Origin: Bradyrhizobium retamae
GTDB taxonomy: Bacteria; Pseudomonadota; Alphaproteobacteria; Rhizobiales; Xanthobacteraceae
DNA: 58,392 nucleotides
NCBI RefSeq assembly: GCF_001440415.1
Contig: NZ_LLYA01000173.1
Location: 1-58,392 of the forward strand
Direction: 5' to 3'
Shown: one piece after another, positions 1 to 8,607 of the stretch
How the letters are laid out: each line of letters starts with the position of its first letter
How positions within the stretch are numbered: position 1 is the stretch's first letter
Notes under the pieces: model-generated
What the model was told of the DNA's origin: nothing
What the model saw: only the letters and a program-made list of their open reading frames with translations
Database searches by the model: none
Program-made: the position numbers and the translations under genes

Positions 1-377
1 CGGATGTAGTGTGCATAGAGGCTGCCGGCCGCCCCCGCGATCCCGGCCGAGATTACCGCCGCCAAAGTGAGCGTCTTGGTTACATCAATGCCGACCGACA
101 CCGCCAGCGTTTCGTTTTCCATCAGTCCACGCATGGCGCGGCCGAAATGGGAATGAACTAGGCGCGAGATCAGCACATAGGCTGCGACCGCGACCGCGAC
201 CGCGAGCACGAGATAGTAGTTCTGCAACTTGGTGCGAAGGGTCAGACTGCCAAGCTCCGGCAACCCGATTGTAATCGACGGAATGTTGGTCAGCGCCAGC
301 GGACCCTGCGTGAGCTCGACCCAGTTGAGCGCAACCAGCCGGACGACTTCGGCAAAGGAATTTTGCCAGCGCGTCAT
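1..377 (-). pseudogene. livM: Branched-chain amino acid ABC permease (LivM family), 5'-truncated, runs off window
   Basis: On the minus strand the frame reads FAEVVRLVALNWVELT, then a hydrophobic stretch and AMRGLMENETLAVSVGID. This is the middle of a LivM-type inner-membrane permease of a high-affinity branched-chain amino acid importer. In the family the FAEVVRL segment normally follows about 100 residues of membrane helices. Here only about ten unrelated residues precede it, and an in-frame stop lies about 50 bases upstream of the nominal ATG at 377. The 3' part lies beyond base 1. What remains is a permease whose N-terminal helices have been lost at a junction near base 365. The family call is firm; the pseudogene call follows from the missing N-terminus. 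Confidence 0.7.
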
Positions 378-454
378 GCATGAGGGCCAAACGTCATCAC
401 GTCCCGCCCTGTTCCGGCCGGATCAATGCAGTTTGCGGCCAGTCTAAGGTAAAG

Positions 455-634
455 TCATAGCCGCCCTTTACTATCCAAAGCTGGATTGTTGCCTTCATTG
501 GATTTGTTGGCACCTTCGTTAAGTTCTCGCGCGGCCTCGCGATAAAACTCTTCGTCTCTACCTTTCGGCTCGCCTGCTTGCTGCCACAGCTCGTAAGCTC
601 TCCGTGTGATCCTCATTTGTTGGCAATCATCCAT
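455..634 (-). CDS. Small DUF2934 family protein (59 aa)
   Basis: The reading frame is below the usual length cut-off but looks real. It encodes 59 residues with RITRRAYELWQQAGEPKGR followed by an FYREAARELNE helix, which is the DUF2934 pattern of an (I/R)-x-x-x-AYELW helix, a GxPxGRD turn and a second acidic helix. A strong ribosome-binding site (AAGGAGAG) lies about five bases before the ATG. These proteins are common and often multicopy in Bradyrhizobium; no function is established. It sits alone between the permease remnant and a divergent secreted-protein gene, so context does not help. Confidence 0.72.
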   Translation of the reverse strand: MDDCQQMRITRRAYELWQQAGEPKGRDEEFYREAARELNEGANKSNEGNNPALDSKGRL

Positions 635-814
635 GATATCTCTCCTTCCGAGGCGCTCGCGGAGAAACGAAATTATGGATACCTCTTAGACGCTCTGCTA
701 TCGAGCTTGTCGCTTAGGCGTTGACGCATCCGTACGCGAGAATATGTTGACCTTGCACAACGATCATCAACGAATCGCGGGCCCGTGTCAGGAAAAACCT
801 GTCGGAGGCGCAAT

Positions 815-1594
815 ATGCAAATACACCCGTTGTGCTTGATCAGGCGCTCTTACCGAGTCGCTAGCTGGCATTCGCGCACAAGCCGACGGTCTTTGTGGGC
901 CATTTTGCTCATTTTGGTGTTCCCCGCCTACTGCCTAGCCGGTGGAGGGAAATCCATCACCATCACCGTGGCGGCCGACCACACGAAAGCCAACGGAGAG
1001 CCCTGGGACGGCATTCCGGGCCTTGGCGGGGGACGTGGTCGGACGGCCATTCCCCTCCCCAACAAAAATGCGCCGCCGGATCTGGCTGTCTGCGTCGTTC
1101 GTTTGGAAACGCCTCCGGAATGCAGCATGCGGTATGTGAACTTGAAGCAATATTCGCTTTGCCAGAACAGCTTTGCCTGCGTTTTCAAGCGGGTGAGCAT
1201 CCCCGATGGTCCTTTCGGGCTCATCATTCTGGATTTGGACTTACGGCGGCATGACCTAGTTAGTTTCCTTTTGATCACTGCTGGAAAGGCGCTTACTCCT
1301 GACCAGCGAGCCGCTTTGGAAAGTGAGATTCGGAGAAGAGCCGACCAATTAGCGCCCCCTTTTTTACAGGGAGAGAAGCAACGCAGGTCGAGGGAGATGC
1401 TTGTTGTTTCGGTGGATCGCTGCGCCGAAGCCAAGGGATGCAGGCTTGTCCCCGTCGCCACGTCAAAGGTGGACACGGGCGGCAAGCCGCCTTTGACGTG
1501 CCGCCCTGACAGTGCAATGGGCCGGCCATCGCCGATGCCCAGGGCTCCGCATTGCCCGTGGCTTGACCCGGAAACCGCGCTAGTAGGCTTCTAG
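815..1594 (+). CDS. Secreted hypothetical protein with N-terminal signal
   Basis: I chose the ATG at 815 over the upstream start at 785 because GGAGG lies eight bases before it. The 259-residue product begins with a basic N-region, then a hydrophobic segment WAILLILVFPAYCLAGG around residues 31-47, consistent with a Sec signal peptide or N-terminal anchor. The mature part has several cysteines and a segment FGLIILDLDLRRHDLVS that recalls the acidic loops of C2-like beta-sandwiches, but I do not recognise a family. The last 90 residues are proline- and arginine-rich and contain an 11-bp inverted repeat, so the true C-terminus may be disturbed. Function unknown; probably exported. Confidence 0.5.
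   Translation: MQIHPLCLIRRSYRVASWHSRTSRRSLWAILLILVFPAYCLAGGGKSITITVAADHTKANGEPWDGIPGLGGGRGRTAIPLPNKNAPPDLAVCVVRLETPPECSMRYVNLKQYSLCQNSFACVFKRVSIPDGPFGLIILDLDLRRHDLVSFLLITAGKALTPDQRAALESEIRRRADQLAPPFLQGEKQRRSREMLVVSVDRCAEAKGCRLVPVATSKVDTGGKPPLTCRPDSAMGRPSPMPRAPHCPWLDPETALVGF
1459..1500. repeat. 11-bp perfect inverted repeat with 20-base spacer
   Basis: CACGTCAAAGG at 1459-1469 and CCTTTGACGTG at 1490-1500 are exact inverted copies. They lie inside the 3' third of the secreted-protein frame, with further GGGCGGC/GCCGCC complementarity between the arms. No T-run follows, so it is not a classical terminator. Confidence 0.5.
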
Positions 1595-1689
1595 AAGCCT
1601 GGATATCATCCTCGAGCTGATCTTGAAACAGGCCGGTGCTCTCCGGATTGTCGTCGGCGAAGCGCCTGAGGTCGTTGCTTTCACACCGC

Positions 1690-1960
1690 GCTTGCCGTGC
1701 TCGCTCGTGATCGGCGGTCAGCCCAAGATGTCCTCTCGTGTCTTTTAAGCGATGTACCGACCAGTGCGGCCAGCACTTCGCCCACTTCGTGCGTGGTGTC
1801 CGCCGCCGAGGATTTAAAATCGCCCCCAAGCTATGTGGTCTCGGCGAACACGCTCAGCATCTTGAAGGGGCCGCCACGCGTGAGACGATCGAGAGCCGAC
1901 GCAATGACGATATCGCCTGGCCGCAGTCTGCAGAGAAGTTGGAACGCGGCGATTATCCTC
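1690..1960 (-). pseudogene. Decayed serine recombinase (resolvase-like) fragment
   Basis: The minus strand reads LLCRLRPGDIVIASALDRLTRGG, matching the conserved resolvase/invertase core where an LRPGD turn and beta-strand precede the LDRL(G/T)R helix that positions the active-site serine domain. The frame is stopped by TAG after VFAETT, then continues with DTTHEVGEVLAALVGTSLKRHERT, which resembles the next helix of the same domain. Neither the N-terminal serine strand nor a DNA-binding domain is visible. I read it as the relic of a mobile-element recombinase, in keeping with the decayed genes around it. The family call rests on a short motif. Confidence 0.5.
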
Positions 1961-2093
1961 AGTGCTACTTTCCTTTTTCACAAGAGACCCGCTTCGAGCC
2001 GCGACCAGACGCGGCCACGGCTGTCGCACAGGGGGTTAAGCGACGAACCATGGCGCTCCGGCCGGAGGAGAGGAACCGATCCTCCTGGTTTCT

Positions 2094-2354
2094 TCACAGC
2101 GGTGCGGAGCCTCTCGCAGCATATTTCACTTGCCGGTATCGCAGGCCTTGCTTGGCGATTTCGTCTGAACTCAGCTCCCGCTCTGCTTTCACCCGCCGAA
2201 GATCGATTTGCGAACTCAGGCTGCGGCGCACTGCGTCCACTGCCGATTGCCTAGTCGGATGCCCCACATAGAAGAAGCAGTACTCAAAGAATACACCACC
2301 TCTTTGGCGCCGTCCGATGCTTACGACCCACGCCTTTCTCGCGCATTCTTCCAT
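2094..2354 (-). CDS. Hypothetical protein, possibly a remnant
   Basis: This 86-codon frame has natural-looking composition over residues 25-80, including FYVGHPTRQSAVDAVRRSL and a charged helical stretch with RRVKAERELSSDEIAKQG. I do not recognise a family. It lies among decayed genes, with the recombinase relic downstream and the DUF1194 remnant upstream, and its first 24 residues look unlike the rest, so the native start may be lost. It may be a real small gene or the core of a larger dead one. Confidence 0.3.
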   Translation of the reverse strand: MEECARKAWVVSIGRRQRGGVFFEYCFFYVGHPTRQSAVDAVRRSLSSQIDLRRVKAERELSSDEIAKQGLRYRQVKYAARGSAPL

Positions 2355-2559
2355 TCGATCGCCCTGTCCCTAGATCCCACCAATCGAATCGTTCCGTGTT
2401 GTACCCGACCTTGGCCTCCGCTTGCGTCAGGATATCCCCGACAAAAGAATGTGCGCCCCTGTACCACCCCCAGCGGTGTTGATGCGCGACAGACCGTCAC
2501 CGACACCGATCGTGGTGCATTTTTTCTCCGGCCAACAATTCACCCGCAGCTCCTCAACT

Positions 2560-2850
2560 ACCGGCACCGTCTTCCACTCTGGCGTCTGACTGGAGACTTC
2601 GAGCACGAGCTTGGTGCGAATCGCTTCCTTGATTTGACAGCGATCCTTGATCGGCACAACGAATGAGCCAGGCCCTCCGATGATGCAGTTCTCGTAATGG
2701 GCATCGAGGTTCCTACATCCGTCGACGACGAAAAGGACGGCTCTTTCATCATGATCGGTAGGCCATTGATGGTTACACCCTTTGCCAGCGCCTCATCGCG
2801 AACGCCTGTCACAAGGGACCATGTTGTTCGGGCCATCATCCGAAATGTCG
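2560..2850 (-). pseudogene. DUF1194 (von Willebrand A-like) gene remnant, multiply frameshifted
   Basis: Three segments in different minus-strand frames line up in order with the C-terminal half of DUF1194 proteins. They are ILDISDDGPNNM, then RDEALAKGVTINGLPIMMKE, then a frame with NCIIGGPGSF and VPIKDRCQIKEAIRTKLVLEV. At least two frameshifts separate them. DUF1194 proteins are usually exported and carry a von Willebrand factor A-type fold with the DxSxS metal site near the N-terminus; that part is absent. The continuation after KLVLEV is not family-like. The gene is dead; its former neighbours cannot be recovered. Confidence 0.65.
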
Positions 2851-3034
2851 AGGATACGCCGCAACCCGGGAAAGGGATTTTCAGCGTGAGCCCGTCCTCC
2901 ACATCGGGCGCTTCGGCAACGAGAGCGAGGTCGCCCACCAGTTCGCTGGCGGTAGGCGATCTCTCCCCCCGCATCCTGCTACCGATCTGCTAGAAGGAAG
3001 TGTATCCGTAATCTCCAGTTAACTATGGTCCAAC

Positions 3035-4098
3035 TCAAGCAGCGTGCGCCCGCCGCTTGCTAGACGACTCTTTGATATCGGCTCCTTGCGACTGCTCTGC
3101 CTTTTTGGTGAGTCGGCCGCGAAGTAAGGCGAGCACAGCTGCTTCCTCCGGCTTCATATTCTCAACAGCGCTCCGAAGCTCGCTCTCGACTTGTGACTTG
3201 ATCTCGAGAACCAGGTTTCCGTCCATATACGAGTTAAGTACCTCCGGATGGATGTAGCACTTCCTGCAAATCGTCGGCGTGTTGCCGAGCCACGCGGGAA
3301 CTTTTTCGATTGCACTGCGAAGATTGCGCTTGGCCTGTGCCGCCTTGTCGAAGCTCTGAAGTTCGCTGAGGGTCATGGCCGACAGCAGTGTTCCTGCCCA
3401 AGTCCGGAAATCTCATCGAGGTATTGAAGCAATTCCTGTTCGGGGAGCTCCTGACAGGCTCTGATGATCTTGGCGATGCGCCGGTCTCGTACGCGCAGCG
3501 ACCATTGTTTGCCTCCTTTGCCCGTGAATAGAAAACGAACCTCGTTTCGCTCTACCGCCACGTGTCGGCTCTTCAAGGTGGTCAAGCCATAGCTGTTGTT
3601 CTGCCTGGCGTAATCGTCATTACCTACGCGTATCAACGTGGTCTCCAGGAGATGCACGACGGTTGCCAGAACTTTTTCACGCGGCAGGCCGCGCAATGCC
3701 ATGTGCTCGCGCACTATTTCCCGAATGGAAGGAAGCGCGTCGGCAAATGCGACCACATGCTCATTTTGTGCTTTCGCGCACTTCGCGGAAGCGGGCATGG
3801 TAGCGATATTGCTTACGCCCTTTTGCGTCACGGCCGGTTGCTTGGATATGGCCATTTGGAAATGGGCAGATCTAGACGTCGGTCCATGCTGGCGGAAACG
3901 CGAGTGCCTTGATCCGTTTCAGCGCGTCAGGTCCGATCAGCTTCGAGCCGTCGGGTCGTACGTAGCTGAATCCTGTACCCACCTTCTGCGTCGAATACCG
4001 GGCCGTTCGTCGGACACGTATCTCAGGCCGACAGATTCGGCCGCATCACGCGGATCGACGATCGTCTGCGCGGCTTCGGGTGAATCGATCAGCAACAC
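3035..4098 (-). pseudogene. DNA topoisomerase IB, disrupted
   Basis: Pieces of a poxvirus-type topoisomerase IB, which relaxes supercoils through a 3'-phosphotyrosine, occur in order on the minus strand. The start is GTG at 4098 after AGGAGG. Next come AAESVGLRYVSDERPGIRR, a frameshift, SYVRPDGSKLIGPDALKRIK, and TDV followed by TAG where the family has TDVWICP. A second block (3373-3855) has GLPREKVLATVVHLLETTLI and the GLTTL strand. After YLDE about 30 codons are missing and the frame changes to FRTWAGTLLSAM, then CRKCYIHP with the expected catalytic tyrosine. The active-site arginine of FRTW and the tyrosine survive, but the gene cannot be translated. It follows the first Ku gene in the same direction, so it was probably part of that operon. 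Confidence 0.8.
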
Positions 4099-4245
4099 AC
4101 CGCCTCCTCCTGTCAATGAACTTTCCGATCAAGGGCAGTTCCTAAGAAGGCATAAAGTGCCGAGCTGTCGCGCATCCCGAACCAGACAAGCCGCAGGTGA
4201 GCTCGGGGCCCAAAGGATTGGCCGTGGCGCGATGATCGGGTTGGA

Positions 4246-5271
4246 TCACCCGGTTCTGCGGTGGCGCGCGCCGCGCCCCGTGGTGGCCGGCTTTCCCGAG
4301 CGGCCGCGGGTAGCAGGCTTTGCCGAGCGCTCGGCTGCAATGCTTCGCCGGAGCGCATCCATGAGGTTGATGACGTTCTCGTGTGAGGGCTTGATCGGAG
4401 GTACCTTTGCTGGACGTTTCGCCTTCTTCCTACGCAGGACGCGCACGAGCGCGCTGCGATAGTAATCCTTGAGCATCGCGGGATCGAAATCAGCTGATTT
4501 CGTCCGGATAATGTGCTGCGCGAGTTTCATCATTTCGGCCGGCAGCTTCATCTCGGGAATCTCGCTGAAATAATCCGACTCATTTCGGATTTCGTGCGCG
4601 AAGCGCAGCGTTACGCCGCGAAAGCCTCGGCCCATCGGCTCAAGCAGAAACGGCCGCTCGCGTGAGGACAGCACGATGCGAGCCAAGCCGCAAACGGCCT
4701 CCCGGCTCATCGCATCTCGGATGACCGCAAAAGATTCCTGGCTGATCTCCTCGCGAGGCAGGATGTAGTACGGCTTTTCGAAATACCGCGCATCGACCTG
4801 CCCGGACGGAAGGAAGCGCTCGATTTCGATTGTGCGCGTATTCTGCGGCCGCGGGAAAGCGACGGCTTCCTCCTGCTCCTCATCTTCATCATCATAGTCG
4901 GCGCCGCCGTCTTCGGCACCCTCGTGATGACGGCTGGCGGGGACGGTTGGCGGACTTTCACGGTGCGGGGGCGTGACAATCTCCACCTCACCTGGTGCCC
5001 GCCGCAGACGTCGCGCTTGCTCAAGGTCTCGGTCCTCGACCAGCAGAAACTCGTTCTCGGCGACCTCATAGCCGCGCGCCTTGTCGCCTGCGTCTACGGC
5101 TTGGCCGGTAACGGAATCGAAGAGTTTCTGTTTGAGGCGATGGCCCGTTCGCCGGTTGACCTGCCGAAAGTAGATCCGCTCCGCCGCCGAGATTGCGGGA
5201 TAGAGCGCGATAGGACACGACACGAAGGACAGTTTCAGATAGCCCTTCCAGTATGGGCGGGATGCCGGCAC
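4246..5271 (-). CDS. ku: Ku DNA end-binding protein with acidic insertion
   Basis: Bacterial Ku forms a homodimeric ring on double-strand DNA ends and recruits LigD for non-homologous end joining. The core motifs are YWKGYLKLSFVSCPIALYPA, RRTGHRLKQ, RYFEKPYYILP and the C-terminal ENVINLMDALRRS before a lysine/arginine-rich tail. I chose GTG at 5271 because GGAG lies six bases upstream and homology starts at RPYWKGY; the frame is open to 5436. Between the GYEV strand and the PYYILP segment there is an insertion of roughly 50 residues that includes DYDDEDEEQEEA. The second Ku of this window lacks it. It lies in a minus-strand group with a TolA-like gene, an RNase Z-like gene and that second Ku. 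No ligD is in the window. Confidence 0.88.
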   Translation of the reverse strand: MPASRPYWKGYLKLSFVSCPIALYPAISAAERIYFRQVNRRTGHRLKQKLFDSVTGQAVDAGDKARGYEVAENEFLLVEDRDLEQARRLRRAPGEVEIVTPPHRESPPTVPASRHHEGAEDGGADYDDEDEEQEEAVAFPRPQNTRTIEIERFLPSGQVDARYFEKPYYILPREEISQESFAVIRDAMSREAVCGLARIVLSSRERPFLLEPMGRGFRGVTLRFAHEIRNESDYFSEIPEMKLPAEMMKLAQHIIRTKSADFDPAMLKDYYRSALVRVLRRKKAKRPAKVPPIKPSHENVINLMDALRRSIAAERSAKPATRGRSGKPATTGRGARHRRTG

Positions 5272-5514
5272 CGGAAACTCCAACGCAACTGGGTAAAAGG
5301 GCCAAGCCGGAGCTATGGCCGGGGAGTCAACGGACGTAAGGAGCGGAAGTTTCAGGGACGGCCTGCGTTCACAAATCCGCAGGAATGCTCCGAATGGCCC
5401 TTCGGCGAACAAGCTTCTTCCGAAATTGTCGAGCATGCGCTGCAGCAGGGCTTCCGCTGCCGAAGTCGATATCCCGCCTTTTGTCCAACAGTGTCCACCT
5501 AACGGAGTGGCTGC

Positions 5515-6132
5515 TTACCCTCGCGCCCGTCGCAACGCAGCTTGCAGTCGCGTCATCTCCTTCTCCCAACGCCCCTCTTCGGCCTGCGACTCCTCCTCGA
5601 GAGCCTCCAGCTCGGCTCGAATGCCTGCTACTTTCTCTTCGTGCTTCCGACGGGCTGCGTCCAAGGCGCCTTGCGCCTTGTCGATGGCATGCTGCCGCCG
5701 CTCGCGCTCCTTCTCCAGGGCAGCTTCTTCCTTCGCGCGCTCGCGCGCGCGGCGATTGTGCTCCTTCTCGAAAGCGAGTGCGGCCCTCCGATCGGCCGCC
5801 TGGTCGTTGCCTCGCCTCGAAGGCTTCTGTGACTTACGGCCTTGCGACTTGCGGCCTGACCTCTTCGAGCCGCGGTCGCCTGCGAGATCGGTAGGTAGTT
5901 CGGCGTGCTCCTTGAAGGGCCCGCTTGACCCAACGGACCGTTTCAGAACGACGCCCGGCGCCGCCATTGTCGCTGCGATAACGTCGGGATCCTCACTTTG
6001 CTTCGCCACTCCCTGGTGAAAAAGATTGCTGTCCGCGCCCCAGGCTACCAAAGCCGCCTTCATTGAAGGCGCCGCTATCGCCAGGTCGAAAAAGCCTAAT
6101 GATGTCTCGTAGGTCTTAAGCTTCTTCGCCAT
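5515..6132 (-). CDS. TolA-like coiled-coil protein between the two Ku genes
   Basis: The ATG at 6132 opens a 205-residue protein starting MAKKLKTYETSLGFFDLAIA. The first 85 residues look folded (SMKAALVAWGADSNLFHQGVA, then a DPDVIAATMAAPGVVLKR segment). From about residue 105 a long charged helix follows, rich in KERERRR and EEKV repeats, that would form a coiled coil. Similar proteins in Bradyrhizobium are often labelled cell envelope biogenesis protein TolA, but I see no transmembrane segment, so a TolA role is doubtful. Its place between two Ku genes in the same direction suggests a part in the DNA-repair cluster; that is inference. Confidence 0.75.
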   Translation of the reverse strand: MAKKLKTYETSLGFFDLAIAAPSMKAALVAWGADSNLFHQGVAKQSEDPDVIAATMAAPGVVLKRSVGSSGPFKEHAELPTDLAGDRGSKRSGRKSQGRKSQKPSRRGNDQAADRRAALAFEKEHNRRARERAKEEAALEKERERRQHAIDKAQGALDAARRKHEEKVAGIRAELEALEEESQAEEGRWEKEMTRLQAALRRARG

Positions 6133-6154
6133 GCCTGTACTCCGCAGCGGCCGA

Positions 6155-7060
6155 TTAGAACACGATATGATCGAAATCCATCGCAATCCGGCTGTTTGGA
6201 AAGGTCTTCTTCGCCTCCGCCAATAGTTCCTCATCGGTATAGCGGCCGGAAATGTGGGTCAGGACGAGCTGCTTCACGTCGCACATAGCCGCAAGCGTGG
6301 CCGCTTCACCCGCGGTGATATGTCCGTAGTCGCGCGCAATCGCCGCGTCGCGGTCCAGAAACGTGGCCTCGATGACTAGCAAGTCCGCGCCGCGAACCAG
6401 TTCGGCCAATCCCTCGGTGGTTTCGGCATCGCCCACGATGACGAGCTTCCTGCGCCGCTCTGGCGGACCGAGGACGCCTTCGGGATCAATTGTCCTACCG
6501 TCCGCGAGTGTCGCCGATCTTCCTTCCGCCAACTCTTTGCGCACCGGACCGTCGGGTACACCGAGGGCGGCGAGGCGGTCCGGCCGAAGGTGACGGCGAG
6601 CCCGACTTTCAAACGAGAAGCCGAAGCTGTCGGTATCGCGGTGGCGAACCGGGAAGCAGGCAATTGTGAACTCGGCTCCGTCAATGAGCTGACCTGCCGT
6701 CAGCGGAACAAGCTCGAGTGGGATGGGTGCCCTTCCCTCGCCCCAGAGGCCGCCGAGCATCCCGACGACAATTTCGAGTGTGGCTGGGCTTGCGTGTATC
6801 GTCATGACGTCAGCGCTCTGTCGCAGCCGCAGAGTCGAAAAGAGACCGGGAATGCCAAGCACGTGGTCGAGATGGCCGTGGGTCAACAAGAGCCGATCGA
6901 GCCTTCGAAAGCCCGCGCCGCTGCGTAGCAGCTGGCGCTGCGTCCCCTCTCCGCAATCCACCAGAATGCGGTGACTTCCGGCCTCGACGAGGAGACCAGG
7001 ATGATTCCGTTCGGCCGACGGAATGCTTGCCGAGGTCCCTAGGAATGTGAGCGCGAACAT
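6155..7060 (-). CDS. Metallo-beta-lactamase-fold hydrolase of the ribonuclease Z family
   Basis: The 301-residue protein begins MFALTFLGTSASIPS, as RNase Z proteins do, and has the zinc-binding motif LLTHGHLDHVLG at about residue 60. Later come the aspartate in VIVGDAETT and the histidine of VLTHISGRY. RNase Z enzymes cut tRNA precursors after the discriminator base; related hydrolases act on other phosphodiesters. The ATG at 7060 is preferred to 7114 because the homology starts there. It lies 22 bases before the TolA-like gene and 83 bases after the canonical Ku gene, in the same direction. Whether it acts on tRNA or on DNA ends cannot be told from the sequence. Confidence 0.85.
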   Translation of the reverse strand: MFALTFLGTSASIPSAERNHPGLLVEAGSHRILVDCGEGTQRQLLRSGAGFRRLDRLLLTHGHLDHVLGIPGLFSTLRLRQSADVMTIHASPATLEIVVGMLGGLWGEGRAPIPLELVPLTAGQLIDGAEFTIACFPVRHRDTDSFGFSFESRARRHLRPDRLAALGVPDGPVRKELAEGRSATLADGRTIDPEGVLGPPERRRKLVIVGDAETTEGLAELVRGADLLVIEATFLDRDAAIARDYGHITAGEAATLAAMCDVKQLVLTHISGRYTDEELLAEAKKTFPNSRIAMDFDHIVF

Positions 7061-7143
7061 CGTAGGCCGGCTTTCCCCTCTTTCCGGATTTGACAGCCGA
7101 GAACGCTCACGCACTGATTTTCGCCGATCACACGGTCTCCCAA

Positions 7144-8058
7144 TCAGGCAGACTTGCGCTGCGGCCTGGCTGCCGACTTCTTCTCCGCCGTCTCCTTCGG
7201 CTTTTTGCCGGCGATCGGCATTAACATTTCCTTCTGTCCGGCTGCGGCCTTGCGCGGCTTCTTCGTGGCCTTCGTTTCGCCCGCAGCCCCGCCGACGCTT
7301 CGTCGCAATGCCTCCATCAAATCGACCACGTTCTCGCCGCGCGGCCGCTCCTTTGGCGTGATCGGCTTGCCGGCACGCTTCTGGTTGATGAGATCAATAA
7401 GAGCGGTTTCGTACTGATCCTCAAACTTGTCAGGTTCGAACCGACCTGATTTCTGGTTCACAATATGCTTGGCCAGGTCCAGCATGTCCTTCGTAACTTT
7501 GCCGTCCTGGATTTCGTCGAAATACTCCTGCTCGGAACGCACTTCGTAGGGATACCGCAGGAGCGTCCCGACCAAGCCTTTGTCCAGCGGCTCAAGCGCG
7601 ATGATGTGCTCGCGATTGGTGAGCACGACCCGGCCAATCGCGACCTTGTTCATCTCGCGGATGGTCTCGCGGATGACCGCGAAGGCGGCGTGGCCGACCT
7701 TCCCATCCGGACGCAGATAGTAGGGACGGATCAGATAACGTGGATCGATCTCGGACTTCTCGACGAACTCGTCGATCGCGATGGTACGTGTGGACTCCAG
7801 CGCGATCTCTTCGAGCTCTTCCTTGGTCACCTCGATGAACTGGTCTTTCTCGAGCATGTAGCCCTTGACGATGTCCTCGTTCGGCACCTCATCACCGGTG
7901 TCCGCGTCGACCTTGAGGTATTTGATGCGGTGGCCGGTTTGCCGATTGAGTTGGCTGAACGAGATTTTTTCGGACTCGGAGGTGGCCGGATACAGCGCGA
8001 CCGGGCAAGTGACGAGGGACAGACGCAGGAAGCCTTTCCAGTTGGCGCGGGGGGCCAT
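7144..8058 (-). CDS. ku: Ku DNA end-binding protein, canonical form
   Basis: At 304 residues this is the usual length for rhizobial Ku. It starts MAPRANWKGFLRLSLVTCP at 8058 and shows RQTGHRIKY, the PYYLRP segment, AKHIVNQKSGRFEPDKFEDQY and GENVVDLMEALRRSV. A lysine-rich tail (KATKKPRKAA and after) is typical of the DNA-threading C-terminus. It would bind double-strand breaks and recruit a LigD ligase encoded elsewhere. It is the first gene of the leftward group Ku, RNase Z-like, TolA-like, Ku, topoisomerase IB. Compared with the Ku at 4246-5271 it lacks the acidic insertion, so the two may differ in partners or in when they act. Confidence 0.92.
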   Translation of the reverse strand: MAPRANWKGFLRLSLVTCPVALYPATSESEKISFSQLNRQTGHRIKYLKVDADTGDEVPNEDIVKGYMLEKDQFIEVTKEELEEIALESTRTIAIDEFVEKSEIDPRYLIRPYYLRPDGKVGHAAFAVIRETIREMNKVAIGRVVLTNREHIIALEPLDKGLVGTLLRYPYEVRSEQEYFDEIQDGKVTKDMLDLAKHIVNQKSGRFEPDKFEDQYETALIDLINQKRAGKPITPKERPRGENVVDLMEALRRSVGGAAGETKATKKPRKAAAGQKEMLMPIAGKKPKETAEKKSAARPQRKSA

Positions 8059-8361
8059 GTACGCAGAACTCCGTTTTCGGGGCGGCTCGGATTCAAGACG
8101 ATCGAAAGGGGCTGGTTCCGACAGGCTGTCAAATTGGGACGTGGCCGATCGCAACCACGAAAATCCGTCACGCCCTCCGTGGTCGGACTCGACTTTTGTT
8201 CTTGATATGTTCTAATTGTGCCATGAATGATCGACCGCGAGTTGGCGGATGCCTACCCCGAAACGAATAGAAAAGCTGGCCGCCGCTTCGATTGGAGGTA
8301 AAGGCGGGGCGCGCGCCCTTTCGGCCCACAGGACGAGATGCCGGACGAATATTAGCAGTCC

Positions 8362-8607
8362 GTGCTGAATGACGCCTATGTTGGCAACAGACCTTTGGGA
8401 CAACCGAGCGCAGGGCAGCGCCTCTCCGAAATCCCCCAGCATGTCCTGCGGGTGTCCTGTCGCCGGTGCGAGCGCATTGTCGAGAGCCAGAAGGTTGACG
8501 CCATCCGCCTGTATGGCCAGCAAGCCAGTTGGAGGGAGGTCGGGCAGCGACTGCTAAACAACACCTGCCAGAGCCGGACTGGTCGCCATGAGGAAGACGG
8601 CTGCTGA
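8362..8607 (+). CDS. Small conserved cysteine-containing protein
   Basis: An 81-residue product from GTG at 8362 contains PQHVLRVSCRRCERIVESQK, a CxxC knuckle followed by VDAIRLYGQQASWREVGQRL and CQSRTGRHEEDGC. I know this pattern as a recurrent small Bradyrhizobium hypothetical with a probable zinc site. The frame stops at TGA right after EEDGC; the next codons (Pro-Ala-Phe-Glu) look like a continuation, and family members as I recall them read tryptophan at that point, so the last few residues may be lost to a nonsense change. It is divergent from the Ku group. Confidence 0.55.
   Translation: MLNDAYVGNRPLGQPSAGQRLSEIPQHVLRVSCRRCERIVESQKVDAIRLYGQQASWREVGQRLLNNTCQSRTGRHEEDGC

Noticed and set aside
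5700..5800. CRISPR-like repetition in the TolA-like gene and elsewhere
   Set aside because: The repetition is coding (charged coiled coil); no evenly spaced repeats with unique spacers occur in the window.
4246..8058. Possible ligD next to the Ku genes
   Set aside because: No ligase, polymerase or phosphoesterase motif is present in any frame between the Ku genes or beside them.
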